From the NCBI RefSeq assembly GCF_002749615.1, contig NZ_CP024201.1:3515001-3579000 (forward strand): a DNA stretch of 64,000 nt, written 5' to 3'. The stretch comes from Caulobacter mirabilis (GTDB lineage: Bacteria; Pseudomonadota; Alphaproteobacteria; Caulobacterales; Caulobacteraceae). Shown piece after piece: positions 23,870-32,575 of this stretch. The notes under the pieces are model-generated. The model searched no databases. It saw only the letters and a program-made list of their open reading frames with translations, and was not told the DNA's origin. The translations under genes were made by a program, and so were the position numbers. Positions within the stretch are counted from its first letter, which is position 1. Every line of letters begins with the position of its first letter.

Positions 23870-23898
23870 TTGATTAACCGCTCGGAAACCACGTTAGA
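23870..23898 (+). promoter_or_regulatory. Sigma-73-type promoter of candidate RNA
   Basis: TTGATT (23870-23875) and GTTAGA (23893-23898) are 17 bases apart, and GTTAGATC differs by one base from the Caulobacter -10 consensus GCTANAWC. Transcription would start near 23905. Confidence 0.5.
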
Positions 23899-23904
23899 TC
23901 ATCA

Positions 23905-24127
23905 TAGTCGGGCGATTCGAGGGGGCCTCGGCCATCTCGCATCCTGCATGGGCGGACGTCCCGTCCATGGTCTCCTGACGACGGAGAACCGGGTGTCGCG
24001 TTTTGTGTCCAGGCGCCGTCGAGCGCCGCACGTTCCGCATAGCGCCAGCGAGCCGCCGGGCCGCGCACGCGCCATCCATTTCGTTCTCCTCCAGCAAGGG
24101 CGCGCCATTTCGGCGACGCCCTTTTTT
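23905..24127 (+). ncRNA. Candidate structured RNA (or phoH leader)
   Basis: A ~220-base stretch lies between a good promoter and a strong intrinsic terminator, with no open frame that looks like protein. It contains small hairpins, for example TCTCC-N7-GGAGA around 23971-23987. The terminator lies before the phoH start, so the RNA either is an independent sRNA or works as an attenuator of phoH. I cannot match it to 6S, SRP, RNase P or tmRNA with confidence; 6S RNA has a similar length and remains possible. Confidence 0.45.
24096..24127 (+). terminator. Rho-independent terminator upstream of phoH
   Basis: The stem AAGGGCGCGCC pairs with GGCG(A)CGCCCTT, one A bulged, and is followed by a run of six T. 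No protein gene on this strand ends upstream, so it terminates the candidate RNA or attenuates phoH. Confidence 0.8.
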
Positions 24128-24150
24128 CATGCCCCATCGGAGGCTTCTCT

Positions 24151-24915
24151 ATGACCAAGCGTGCCCTGAAGCGGACCGTGCGCGAAGGCGCATTCGATCA
24201 CGCCCAGTTCCACGACGACGGCAAGGTGCGCCGTCTGCCGGTGAACAGCGGCGGCTGGTCTCCGCTCGGCCGGGATGACGACCGCGACCAGGGGTACCTC
24301 AAGACAATAAAACCAAAGTCGGACGGCCAGGCCGAGCTGCTGGCCGCCATCGACGCCAAGAACCTGGTCATGGCCCTGGGACCGGCCGGCACCGGCAAGA
24401 CCTATCTGGCCATCGCCAAGGCGGTCGAGGCGCTGGAAGGCGGCAAGGTCGCCAAGATCGTGCTCAGCCGCCCGGCCGTCGAGGCCGGCGAGTCGATCGG
24501 CTTCCTGCCCGGCGACATGGAGGACAAACTCGCCCCCTACCTGCGGCCGCTCTACGACGCCCTGTCGGACCGGCTGTCGATGAAACGGGTCCGCGCCCTG
24601 ATCGCCGAGGGCGCCATCGAGATCGCCCCGGTCGGCTACATGCGCGGCCGGACGCTGAACAACGCCTTCGTGGTCATCGACGAGGCCCAGAACTGCACCT
24701 ACGGCCAGCTGAAGATGCTGCTGACCCGCCTGGGCTGGCACTCGACCATGGTCGTGACCGGCGACCCGCACCAGTCGGACCTGCTGCCGGGCCTGTCGGG
24801 CCTGGGCGACGTGGCCGACCGGTTCGAGGCGGTGCCGAACATCGCCGTCGTGCGGCTGGCCGAGCAGGACATCGTCCGCCACCCGCTGGTCGCGGAGATG
24901 CTGGGCGTCCTCTGA
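24151..24915 (+). CDS. phoH: PhoH-family ATPase
   Basis: The 254-residue P-loop protein has Walker A GPAGTGKT (77-84), Walker B VVIDEAQN and the PhoH motif LSRPAVEAGE. It lacks the N-terminal KH-like domain of YbeZ, so it is the short PhoH type. PhoH proteins are putative RNA-acting ATPases related to superfamily I helicases; some are phosphate-starvation induced. No Pho box was identified. Confidence 0.88.
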   Translation: MTKRALKRTVREGAFDHAQFHDDGKVRRLPVNSGGWSPLGRDDDRDQGYLKTIKPKSDGQAELLAAIDAKNLVMALGPAGTGKTYLAIAKAVEALEGGKVAKIVLSRPAVEAGESIGFLPGDMEDKLAPYLRPLYDALSDRLSMKRVRALIAEGAIEIAPVGYMRGRTLNNAFVVIDEAQNCTYGQLKMLLTRLGWHSTMVVTGDPHQSDLLPGLSGLGDVADRFEAVPNIAVVRLAEQDIVRHPLVAEMLGVL

Positions 24916-24933
24916 TCCTTCGGCCCTGAAAGG

Positions 24934-24970
24934 AAAAGGCCCCGCGGAGCGATCCGCGGGGCCTTTGTCT
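24934..24970. terminator. Bidirectional terminator between phoH and argF
   Basis: The stem AAAGGCCCCGCGGA pairs with TCCGCGGGGCCTTT around a four-base loop, with T-rich sequence on the right and A-rich sequence on the left. It serves the convergent phoH and argF genes. Confidence 0.85.
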
Positions 24971-24977
24971 TTCTACG

Positions 24978-25916
24978 TCAGCCGATCTTGCCGAAGCACC
25001 AGGCCAGGATCGACTTCTGGGCGTGGATGCGGTTTTCCGCCTCGTCCCAGACCAGCGACTGCGGCCCGTCGATGACGCCGTCGGTCACCTCCTCGCCGCG
25101 GTGCGCCGGCAGGCAGTGCAGGAACACCGCGTCCCGGTCGGCCAGCGCCATCAGGTCCTCGTCGACCTGATAGGACTCGAAGGCGTCCAGGCGGGCCTCG
25201 CCATCGACGTCGCCCATCGACACCCAGGTGTCGGTGACCACGCAGTCGGCGCCGCGGACGGCGTCGCGGGGGTCCTCGGTCATCTGCACCTGGCCCTGCT
25301 GCTCGGCCGCGCGGGCCAGGTCGTACAGGTCCGGGTGGTAGGCCGCCGGGCAGGCGATGTTCAGCTTGAAGCCCAGCTTCGGCGCCGCATGGATGAAGCT
25401 GGCGCAGACGTTGTTGCCGTCCCCGACCCAGGCGATGGTCTTGCCGGTGACCGGGCCGCGATGCTCTTCGAAGGTGAGCAGGTCGGCCATGATCTGGCAG
25501 GGGTGGCTGCGGTCCGTCAGGCCGTTGATCACCGGCACGGTCGAGTTCTGCGCGAACAGCTCGACGTCCGAGTGGCGGTTGGCGCGGATCATCACCGCGT
25601 CGACCATGCGCGACAGCACCTTGGCGGTGTCCTCGATCGTCTCGCCGCGGCCGAGCTGCATGTCGGACGAGGTCGAGATGATGCCGGCGCCGCCGAGCTG
25701 GCGGATGGCGGCGTCGAACGAGAAGCGGGTCCGGGTGGAGTTCTTCTCGAAGATCATCGCCAGCGTCCGGCCGGCGGCCGGAGCGTCGTGATCGACCATG
25801 GCCTGGGTCCAGCCGCGGCGCGACGCCTTGCGCGTCTTGGCGTCGTCCAGGATGGCCCGCAGCTCGTGGGCCTCGAGCTTCCAGAGGTCCAGGAAGTGGC
25901 GAGGGGAAGCGGTCAT
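24978..25916 (-). CDS. argF: Ornithine carbamoyltransferase
   Basis: The 312-residue enzyme makes citrulline from ornithine and carbamoyl phosphate in arginine synthesis. The carbamoyl-phosphate loop is [12 protein letters not shown], followed by HPCQ, and the ornithine-side motifs VWDEAENR and [11 protein letters not shown] are present. The ATG overlaps the argD stop by four bases, so argD-argF is a coupled operon. The protein-like region begins at [15 protein letters not shown]. Confidence 0.96.
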   Translation of the reverse strand: MTASPRHFLDLWKLEAHELRAILDDAKTRKASRRGWTQAMVDHDAPAAGRTLAMIFEKNSTRTRFSFDAAIRQLGGAGIISTSSDMQLGRGETIEDTAKVLSRMVDAVMIRANRHSDVELFAQNSTVPVINGLTDRSHPCQIMADLLTFEEHRGPVTGKTIAWVGDGNNVCASFIHAAPKLGFKLNIACPAAYHPDLYDLARAAEQQGQVQMTEDPRDAVRGADCVVTDTWVSMGDVDGEARLDAFESYQVDEDLMALADRDAVFLHCLPAHRGEEVTDGVIDGPQSLVWDEAENRIHAQKSILAWCFGKIG

Positions 25917-27130
25917 GCGGCCGCCTTCGCCCGCGCGAACTCGCAGGTCTTCTCGAGCTTCTCGACGGCCTCGCGGGCCTCGTCCAGGGTCAGGTTCAGC
26001 GGCGGCAGCAGGCGCACGCAGTTGTCGCCCCCGCCGGCGACCAGCAGCTTGTGGTCGCGGGCCCAGCCCATGAACTCGCGGTTCACCGGGACCAGCTTCA
26101 GGCCGATCAGGAAACCCTTGCCGCGCACGTCGACGATGACGTCCGGGAAGCGGTCCTTCAGGCCGTTGAGCTGCTGGGCGAAGTAGCCGGCCACGTCGCG
26201 GACGTTGGTCAGGGTCTCTTCCTTGGCGATCTCGTCGAAGGCCGCGATGGCCACGGCCATGGCCAGCGGGTTGCCGCCGAAGGTCGAGCCGTGGACGCCC
26301 ACGGTCATGCCCTTGGCCGCTTCCGCCGAGGCCAGGCAGGCGCCGACCGGGAAACCGCCGCCCAGGGCCTTGGCCACGCACATGATGTCCGGCGCGGCGT
26401 CGCTGGCCCAGTCATGGGCGAACAGCTTGCCGGTCCGGCCCATGCCCGACTGGACCTCGTCGTAGATCAGCAGGACGCCGTTCTCGCGGGTCCAGGCGCG
26501 GATCTGGTCCAGGTCCGCTTCCGGCATGGCGCGCGCGCCGCCTTCGCCCTGGACCGGCTCGAAGATCAGGGCGGCCGTGGTCGGCTGCTCGATCAGGGCC
26601 TTGAGGGCGTCCATCTCGCCCCACTTGGCCTGGATATAGTTCGGCAGGCGCGGGCCGAAGCCCTCGACGTAGGACGGGTTGCCCGCGGCGTTGATCGCCG
26701 CATAGCTGCGGCCGTGGAACGAGCCGTCGAAGCCGATGATGTCGACCCGCTCCGGCTGGCCGTTGGCGGTGTGATACTTGCGGGCCGTCTTCAGCGCGCA
26801 CTCGATCGCCTCGGTGCCCGAGTTGGTGAAGAACACCACGTCGGCGAAGGTCGCGTCGGTCAGCCGCTTGGCCAGCTCTTCCTGGCCCGGAATGCGGAAG
26901 ATGTTCGACACGTGCCAGAGCTTCTCGCCCTGCTCCTTGAGCACCTCGACCAGCTTGGGATGGCAGTGGCCCAGGCCGTTGGTGGCGATGCCCGCCACGC
27001 AGTCCAGGTACTCCTCGCCGGAGGTGTCCCAAAGGCGCGCGCCTCGGCCTCGTTCAACCGCCAGCGGGGCGCGGTTGTAGACGCCCATGATGTGGTCGGG
27101 GGACGGGGCGGAGGTGGTCGTCGTGCTCAA
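25913..27130 (-). CDS. argD: Acetylornithine/succinyldiaminopimelate aminotransferase
   Basis: A 405-residue class III PLP-dependent aminotransferase. The PLP lysine lies in [31 protein letters not shown] holds the cofactor-contacting Asp, and NSGTEA and GSFHGR contact the phosphate. It makes N-acetylornithine for the arginine pathway and may also serve in lysine synthesis. It is first in the operon with argF. The 150-base upstream region shows no clear ARG-type operator. Confidence 0.94.
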   Translation of the reverse strand: MSTTTTSAPSPDHIMGVYNRAPLAVERGRGARLWDTSGEEYLDCVAGIATNGLGHCHPKLVEVLKEQGEKLWHVSNIFRIPGQEELAKRLTDATFADVVFFTNSGTEAIECALKTARKYHTANGQPERVDIIGFDGSFHGRSYAAINAAGNPSYVEGFGPRLPNYIQAKWGEMDALKALIEQPTTAALIFEPVQGEGGARAMPEADLDQIRAWTRENGVLLIYDEVQSGMGRTGKLFAHDWASDAAPDIMCVAKALGGGFPVGACLASAEAAKGMTVGVHGSTFGGNPLAMAVAIAAFDEIAKEETLTNVRDVAGYFAQQLNGLKDRFPDVIVDVRGKGFLIGLKLVPVNREFMGWARDHKLLVAGGGDNCVRLLPPLNLTLDEAREAVEKLEKTCEFARAKAAA

Positions 27131-27281
27131 GGGTGCCTCCCAAAAGCGAGAAAGTCCCCGGCGGTCGCGCGGGGACAGGAAGGCTTGGCGTTGTCGCGGG
27201 GGAACGCCGGGATGTCAATGACTTGTCCGATGAAACCCGCGGCCTTTCCGGCCGTTTGTGTGGGGCTGAGGGAGCCCTGAC

Positions 27282-27662
27282 ATGATCGAGATCCTGCCCG
27301 CGCCCGACCACGTCGCCGCCGTCCGCATGGAAGGCCGTCTGACGGCGGACGATTACGACAAGCTGATCGCCCTCATCGAGGCAAAGCTGGCCGACCATCC
27401 GATCATCCATGTCTATGCCGACACGATCCCCTTCGACGACATCGCGCCCGAGGCTCTGGCCAAGGATTTCGCCTACAGCTTCAGCAAGATCACCCAGTGG
27501 CCGCGCTTCCGTCGCGCGGCGGTGGTCACCGACAAGGGCTGGATGCGGATGCTGCTGCGCGCGACCGCGCCCTTCGTGCCGACGCTGGAGTCCCGCGCCT
27601 TCGGCCCGGGCGAGCAGGCCGAGGCCCTGACCTGGATTTCCGCCGCCCCCGACAAGGCCTGA
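27282..27662 (+). CDS. SpoIIAA-like (STAS-related) domain protein
   Basis: A 126-residue cytosolic protein of the SpoIIAA-like group (PF11964 type): MIEILPAPDHVAAVRMEGRL, then an acidic TIPFDDIAPEALAKDF and VVTDKGWMRML. Members have an STAS-like fold; functions are mostly unknown. It stands alone, divergent from argD. Confidence 0.82.
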   Translation: MIEILPAPDHVAAVRMEGRLTADDYDKLIALIEAKLADHPIIHVYADTIPFDDIAPEALAKDFAYSFSKITQWPRFRRAAVVTDKGWMRMLLRATAPFVPTLESRAFGPGEQAEALTWISAAPDKA

Positions 27663-27742
27663 CGACCACAAGGCCCGACGTCAAAACCTGACCATGATTG
27701 CGGGGTACTGGCCCCCGCTTCATCAACTGACTGGAGCTCTCC

Positions 27743-28159
27743 ATGATCCGCACCACGATCGCCATCGCCCTGGCCGCGTCCGTCTCGGCCTGCGCCGCCT
27801 CGCCCGAGTCCAAGCCCAAGCCGACCTCCCCCGCCGTGGCGGAAGTGACCGGCACGCTCATCTGGCGCGAGCGCATTCTGCTGCCGCCGTCCAAGGTGAC
27901 CATCCAGCTGCTGGACGTCTCGCTGATGGACGCGCCGTCGAAGGTGATCGCCGAGCAGGTCGTCGAGGGCGTCCGGTCGCCGCCGGTGGCGTTCAAGCTG
28001 GCCTTCGACCCCAAGAAGATCGAGCCGCACGCCCGCTACACCGTCTCGGCCCGCGTGGAGACCGACGGCCAGCTGCGCTTCATCACCGACACCCACAACC
28101 CGGTGATCACCAACGGGGTGAAGAACCTCGAGATCGTCGCGGTCGGCGTTCAGCGCTAA
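27743..28159 (+). CDS. YbaY-family lipoprotein
   Basis: A 138-residue lipoprotein with the lipobox VSAC (Cys17) and a single YbaY/type-III-secretion-pilotin-like domain (VTGTLIWRERILLPPSKVTI, VQLLDVS-type core, FKLAFDPKKIEPHARYTV). YbaY proteins are outer-membrane lipoproteins of unclear role, possibly lectin-like. A terminator follows. Confidence 0.82.
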   Translation: MIRTTIAIALAASVSACAASPESKPKPTSPAVAEVTGTLIWRERILLPPSKVTIQLLDVSLMDAPSKVIAEQVVEGVRSPPVAFKLAFDPKKIEPHARYTVSARVETDGQLRFITDTHNPVITNGVKNLEIVAVGVQR

Positions 28160-28184
28160 CCTCTCCGCCTGCCCCCCCCAAAAC

Positions 28185-28218
28185 GAAGAAGGCCCCGGAT
28201 CGCCTCCGGGGCCTTCTC
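28185..28218. terminator. Rho-independent terminator
   Basis: The stem GAAGGCCCCGGA pairs with TCCGGGGCCTTC across a short loop, with A-rich left and T/C-rich right flanks, between the convergent YbaY and M28 genes. Confidence 0.8.
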
Positions 28219-28234
28219 TCTTTCGTATCCGCCG

Positions 28235-29107
28235 CTAGCGCGCGTCGAAGGCCTTCGCGGCGGCCACGGCCAGGGCGGCGGCGCGCTCGACGGTCTTGGG
28301 ATCGACGTCTGCCATCGTGTCCTGCGGCGTGTGGATCAGGCCCAGAATCCGCGGCGGGGCCTTGGCCGCCTTCGGATCGGCCATGAAGGCCTGCAGGTCG
28401 AGCACTTCGGCGCGCGGCAGGATGCTGATCGACGTCGCCAGGACGCCGGCCTTGCGGAAGGCCAGATGGTCGCTCGGCGGGTAGCGGTCGAAGCTCACGC
28501 AGTCCTCCTTGGCCGCGCCGCAGGCCGCCGCCATGCCGGCCTGGATCACGGCTCGGACTTCGCCCTCGCCGGCATAGAAGAAGGGCGTGTCGCCGTAGGC
28601 GTTGATGTCGAAGTTCACCACCGCGGCCGTACGGGCGGCGTCTGGCCCCTGGGCGTAGGCGAAGGCCCCGAGCAGGCCCAGTTCCTCCTGGTCGAAAAAG
28701 ACGACGCGCAGGCGATGGTTCTTCAGCCCGCCCTTCAGCTGCTCGGCGGCGTTGACCAGCGCCACGACCGAGGCGGCGTTGTCGACGACGCCGTCGACCA
28801 GCTTGCCGTCCTTCAGGACCTCGGCGTCGTAGTGGGCGGTCAGCAGGATGTCCTTGTCGCCCTGCCCGAGCGTGACGACGACGTTGTAGCCTTCGGGCAC
28901 GCCCGGCTTGCCGCTGTTGAACGGCTGGACCTCGTACTTCAGGCCCCGCGCATCGAGCAGCGCCTTGAGCGTGGCCAGGCGCTCGGCCTGGGTCGGCTTG
29001 GCGAAGGCGGCGACCGCCTCGGCCGTCGCGGCGGGCGCGGCCAGCACGGGCGCCGGCGCGGCGCAGAGAACCAGGCCGGCCAGAGCCAGCGCCTTGAACG
29101 ACGTCAT
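28235..29107 (-). CDS. M28-family zinc aminopeptidase, exported
   Basis: The 290-residue protein has a signal peptide (to about ALAA, residue 24). Five metal-site segments are visible in order: TAHYD, GVVDNAAS, FDQEELGLLG, NFDINAYG and GLIHTPQD. They match the two-zinc M28 site, so it should be an active periplasmic aminopeptidase. The C end is Ala-rich. Start at ATG 29107 at the signal peptide; the ABC permease gene lies 23 bases upstream, so both are likely one operon. Confidence 0.9.
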   Translation of the reverse strand: MTSFKALALAGLVLCAAPAPVLAAPAATAEAVAAFAKPTQAERLATLKALLDARGLKYEVQPFNSGKPGVPEGYNVVVTLGQGDKDILLTAHYDAEVLKDGKLVDGVVDNAASVVALVNAAEQLKGGLKNHRLRVVFFDQEELGLLGAFAYAQGPDAARTAAVVNFDINAYGDTPFFYAGEGEVRAVIQAGMAAACGAAKEDCVSFDRYPPSDHLAFRKAGVLATSISILPRAEVLDLQAFMADPKAAKAPPRILGLIHTPQDTMADVDPKTVERAAALAVAAAKAFDAR

Positions 29108-29130
29108 GGAATTTCCCCCTTGGAAACGAA

Positions 29131-29952
29131 CTAGGTCTTGAGCCGCCAGCCGGTGACGAAGACGCGCCAGCACCAGGCGAACATCGCCAGGTTCAGCACC
29201 GCGACCACGACGACGCCGACCATCAGGTTGCCGTCCGCCTGGCCGATGAAGCCGTAGCGGAAGCCGTCGATCAGATAGAAGAACGGGTTGTAGTGGCTGG
29301 CCGTGCGGAACGGCTCCGGCAGCCGGTCGACCAGGTAGAAGGTCCCCGACAGGAAGGTCATCGGCATGATGATGAAGTTGGTGATCGCCGCCAGATGGTC
29401 GAACTTCTCCGACCACAGGCCGGTGGCGATGCCCACCAGTCCGAGCAGCAGCGAGGCGCCGATCCCGAAGTAGAGGATCGCCCAGGGATGGGCGACGCGC
29501 AGCTCGGTGAACGGCAACAGGGCGATGGTGATCGCCGTGACCAGGCCCACGACCATGCCTCGCGTGGCCGCGCCCAGGGCGAAGGCCAGCACCTGCTCAA
29601 GAGCCGACAGCGGCGGGGTCAGGAAGTCCGGCGTCAGCCCCATCATCTTGGCCTGCAGCAGGCTCGACGAAGAGTTGGCGAAGGCGTTGTTGAGGATCGC
29701 CATCATGATCAGGCCGGGGGCCACGAAGGCCGAGAACGGCGTGCCGTGGATCGGCGGGGCGGCCCCGCGCACGGCGACGACGAAGACCATCATATAGAGC
29801 AGGGTCGTCACGACCGGCGCGGCGACCGTCTGGGTCGCCACCTTCCAGAACCTGCGGACCTCCTTGAGATACAGGGTCGCGAAACCGGTCCAGTTGAAGC
29901 CCGCGTAGTCGCGGGGTTGCGGCGGAAGCGCGCGGTCGGCCGTGTCTTTCAT
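29131..29952 (-). CDS. ABC-2 type transporter permease
   Basis: A 273-residue membrane protein with six helices and the ABC-2 signature (NTYLKEVRRFWKVATQTV-like start, later PLSALEQVLAFALGAATRG, FLSGTFYLVDRLPEPFR). It resembles YadH/NodJ exporters of polysaccharide, lipid or drug. The ATP-binding subunit is not adjacent in the window, so it must be elsewhere. I start at MKDTADRALPPQP. Confidence 0.87.
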   Translation of the reverse strand: MKDTADRALPPQPRDYAGFNWTGFATLYLKEVRRFWKVATQTVAAPVVTTLLYMMVFVVAVRGAAPPIHGTPFSAFVAPGLIMMAILNNAFANSSSSLLQAKMMGLTPDFLTPPLSALEQVLAFALGAATRGMVVGLVTAITIALLPFTELRVAHPWAILYFGIGASLLLGLVGIATGLWSEKFDHLAAITNFIIMPMTFLSGTFYLVDRLPEPFRTASHYNPFFYLIDGFRYGFIGQADGNLMVGVVVVAVLNLAMFAWCWRVFVTGWRLKT

Positions 29953-30088
29953 CCGCCCTAGGTGCGCTCGCCCGGGGACAAGCGCAACCATCCCGGGGAC
30001 AAACCGCGCGAAAACCTTGCCCACCGTCCGAAAAGCCCCTATTTGCGCCGCCCTTCGGGCAACCGGGCGCGCCTCTTCGGTAGGGTTT

Positions 30089-30106
30089 GATTCAACATAT
30101 TGAATC
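30089..30106. promoter_or_regulatory. Palindrome with two CcrM (GANTC) sites upstream of gcrA
   Basis: GATTCAA-CATA-TTGAATC is a perfect inverted repeat containing two CcrM methylation sites. GcrA acts at promoters methylated by CcrM, so its own upstream region carrying a pair of sites suggests methylation-dependent control. Confidence 0.55.
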
Positions 30107-30138
30107 TGTGGACATCCTAAAGGCGCCTATTGTGCCCG

Positions 30139-30153
30139 TTAATAGAAGGTTTA
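30139..30153. promoter_or_regulatory. CtrA-like box upstream of gcrA
   Basis: TTAA-TAGAAGG-TTTA matches TTAA-N7-TTAA at seven of eight bases, about 98 bases before the gcrA ATG. CtrA represses gcrA in Caulobacter crescentus, so this is the expected place for an operator. Confidence 0.55.
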
Positions 30154-30250
30154 CGATATCTAGTAGGCGGGGGGCTCTGAGAGCCGTCCGGATACTAGAT
30201 GTGGGGTGGAGCGCTGAAGGCGCCGCCCGCTTGGCAGAAAGGGCTGGACG

Positions 30251-30766
30251 ATGGGCTGGACCGACGAACGCGTAACCACTCTGAAGAAACTCTGGCTCGA
30301 TGGCCTCTCAGCCAGCCAGATCGCCAAGCAACTCGGCGGGGTCACCCGCAACGCCGTCATCGGCAAGGTGCACCGCCTGGGCCTGTCGGGCCGCGCGGCG
30401 CCGTCGCAGCCTGCCCGTCCGGCCTTCAAGACCCCGCGCCCGCCGCGTCCGGTCTCGACCGCGCCGGCCACGCCGCGCCGCGTCGTCGCCGAGCCGGCGG
30501 CCGCCGCCCCGACCCAGCCGCTGCCGCAGCCGGTGCACCGCATCGAGGAGCCGGGCAGCGCCACGGTGCTGACCCTGGGCGCTCACATGTGCAAGTGGCC
30601 GATCGGCGATCCGTCCAGCGACGGCTTCACCTTCTGCGGCCGCCGCGCCGGCGACACCGGCCCCTACTGCCGTGAGCACGCCCAGGTGGCCTACCAGCAG
30701 CCGCAGACCGGCAAGAAGAAGGCCACGGCCTCCGAACTGGCCCGCTCGCTGCGCCGCTATATCTAA
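30251..30766 (+). CDS. gcrA: Cell-cycle regulator GcrA
   Basis: The 171-residue protein is nearly identical to Caulobacter GcrA at its N-terminal DNA-binding domain (MGWTDERVTTLKKLWLDG, SASQIAKQLGG, NAVIGKVHRLGLSGRAAPS). A Pro/Ala-rich linker follows, then the conserved C-terminal sigma-70-contacting domain with CKWPIGDP, FTFCGRRAG and YCREH. GcrA binds sigma-70 holoenzyme and activates promoters with methylated GANTC, controlling S-phase genes such as ctrA. The upstream palindrome and CtrA-like box fit this control circuit. Confidence 0.97.
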   Translation: MGWTDERVTTLKKLWLDGLSASQIAKQLGGVTRNAVIGKVHRLGLSGRAAPSQPARPAFKTPRPPRPVSTAPATPRRVVAEPAAAAPTQPLPQPVHRIEEPGSATVLTLGAHMCKWPIGDPSSDGFTFCGRRAGDTGPYCREHAQVAYQQPQTGKKKATASELARSLRRYI

Positions 30767-30778
30767 CGCTTCTCTGGC

Positions 30779-30872
30779 GTCATCCCGGACAGCCCGCAGG
30801 GCTGATCCGGGACCCGGCCGGCGGTGTCTCTGGGTCCCGGCTCTTCGCGCTACGCGCTTCGGCCGGGATGAC
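30779..30872. repeat. REP-like repeat, family B, paired copy without a gene
   Basis: Two units lie head to head: GTCATCCCGG-hairpin-CCGGGACCC, a ~15-base spacer, then TGGGTCCCGG-hairpin-CCGGGATGAC. They are the same two units that flank the GIY-YIG gene, but here they are next to each other with no gene between them. Confidence 0.85.
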
Positions 30873-30889
30873 CGCTATAAAGGAACGGC

Positions 30890-32332
30890 ATGACCGATTC
30901 CGACGCCGCCCCATCCAACGCCCAGGCCTATTCCGTCTCGGAACTCGCGTTCGCGCTCAAGCGGACGCTCGAGGACGCCTACGGCTTCGTGCGGCTGCGC
31001 GGGGAGCTGTCGAAGGTCACGCACCATTCCAGCGGCCACGTCTACCTGACCATCAAGGACGACAAGGCCGCCATCGACGGCGTCGTCTGGAAGGGCTCGG
31101 TCCGCAACCTGTCCATCCGCCCCGAGCAGGGGATGGAGGTCATCGTCACCGGCCGCATCACCACCTTCCCGGCCGGGTCGCGCTACCAGATCGTCATCGA
31201 GACCATGGAGGCGGCGGGCGTCGGCGCCCTGCTCGCCCAGCTCGAGCGGCTGAAGCAGAAGCTCCACGCCGAGGGCCTGTTCGCCGCCGAGCGCAAGCGC
31301 CGCCTGCCCTCGATGCCGGCCGTCGTCGGCGTGATCACCAGCCCCACCGGCGCGGTCATCCGCGACATCCTGCACCGCATCCGCGACCGCTGGCCCTGCC
31401 GCGTGATCGTCTGGCCGGTGATCGTCCAGGGCGAGGGCGCCGCCGCCCAGGTCGCCGGCGCGATCCGCGGCTTCAACGCCATGACGGCCGACGGGCCGAT
31501 CCCACGGCCGGACATCCTGATCGTCGCTCGCGGCGGCGGCTCGGTGGAGGACCTCTGGGCCTTCAACGACGAGACCCTGGCCCGCACGGTCGCCGAGGGG
31601 ACGATTCCCTTGATCAGCGCGGTCGGGCACGAGACCGACACCACCCTGATCGACTATGTCTCCGACCGCCGCGCGCCCACTCCGACCGCCGCCGCCGAGA
31701 TGGCCACGCCGGTCCTCGCGGAGCTGAAGGCGGCCGTCAGCGACTACGACCGCCGCCTGAACCAGTCCGGCGCCCGGGCGATCGAGGGCCGCCGCGACCG
31801 GCTGAACGCCGCGGCTCGCGGCCTGCCCCGCCCGGCCGATATCCTGGCCCTCGCCGGACAGCGGCTGGACTACGCCTCCAGCCACCTGACCATGGGCCTG
31901 CGTCGCAACGTCGACCTGCACGCCCGCCACCTGGCCCAGATCGCCGCGCCGCTGCGCCCCGCCCTGCTGGGCAGCCGCAACGACCAGCTGCGCGGCCGGC
32001 TGGACCAGCTGAACCTGCGCCTGAACGCCGCCATCCCGCGCCGGCTGGAGGCTGAGCAGATCCGGCTGGCCAGCCTCGACAAGCTGCGCCAGACCCTGAA
32101 CCCGAAACGCCCGCCCCGCCCCGGCTTCGTGCTGGTGACCCGGGCGGACGGCTCGACCGTCGGCAACGGCGCGGATCTGGCCTCGGGCGAGACCGTGCGG
32201 CTGATGTTCGAGGACGCCACGCGCGAGGCCGTCATCGACGGCGACGGCGGCGTCGCCCCCCCGCCTCCGCCGGCCCCGAAGCCTGCCAAACGCCCCCCGA
32301 CGCCGCCGACGGACCAGGGCGACCTGTTCTAG
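30890..32332 (+). CDS. xseA: Exodeoxyribonuclease VII large subunit
   Basis: A 480-residue protein with the N-terminal OB fold ([28 protein letters not shown]-like [11 protein letters not shown]), the catalytic domain ([59 protein letters not shown]) and a long coiled region near 320-400. With XseB it degrades single-stranded DNA in repair and recombination. xseB is not in the window. Start: ATG 30890 with AAAGGAA upstream. Confidence 0.95.
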   Translation: MTDSDAAPSNAQAYSVSELAFALKRTLEDAYGFVRLRGELSKVTHHSSGHVYLTIKDDKAAIDGVVWKGSVRNLSIRPEQGMEVIVTGRITTFPAGSRYQIVIETMEAAGVGALLAQLERLKQKLHAEGLFAAERKRRLPSMPAVVGVITSPTGAVIRDILHRIRDRWPCRVIVWPVIVQGEGAAAQVAGAIRGFNAMTADGPIPRPDILIVARGGGSVEDLWAFNDETLARTVAEGTIPLISAVGHETDTTLIDYVSDRRAPTPTAAAEMATPVLAELKAAVSDYDRRLNQSGARAIEGRRDRLNAAARGLPRPADILALAGQRLDYASSHLTMGLRRNVDLHARHLAQIAAPLRPALLGSRNDQLRGRLDQLNLRLNAAIPRRLEAEQIRLASLDKLRQTLNPKRPPRPGFVLVTRADGSTVGNGADLASGETVRLMFEDATREAVIDGDGGVAPPPPPAPKPAKRPPTPPTDQGDLF

Positions 32333-32359
32333 CGGCCCCACAGTCGCTAAATAGGGGTC

Positions 32360-32575
32360 ATGAACGCTTTCGATCGCGACATGGGCGGCGACCTCGCCGT
32401 GCTGCATTACGGAGACGGCGAGTACGCCGTGCTCAAGCCGGGCCGGCATGTGCTCTGCGCCGTCAGCGGCGTGAAGATCCCGCTGAAGGCCCTGCGCTAC
32501 TGGAACGTCGAGGCGCAGGAGGCCTACGCCGGCCCCGCGGAGGCGCTGAAGCGCTGGAAGGACCTGAACCCCTGA
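32360..32575 (+). CDS. DUF2093-family small protein
   Basis: A 71-residue protein typical of the alphaproteobacterial DUF2093 family (AVLHYGDGEYAVLKPGRHVLC, GVKIPLKALRYWNVEAQEAY). The single central Cys and conserved Trp resemble the family; its function is unknown. It lies 27 bases after xseA and overlaps the following M23 gene by four bases, suggesting coupled translation. Confidence 0.88.
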   Translation: MNAFDRDMGGDLAVLHYGDGEYAVLKPGRHVLCAVSGVKIPLKALRYWNVEAQEAYAGPAEALKRWKDLNP

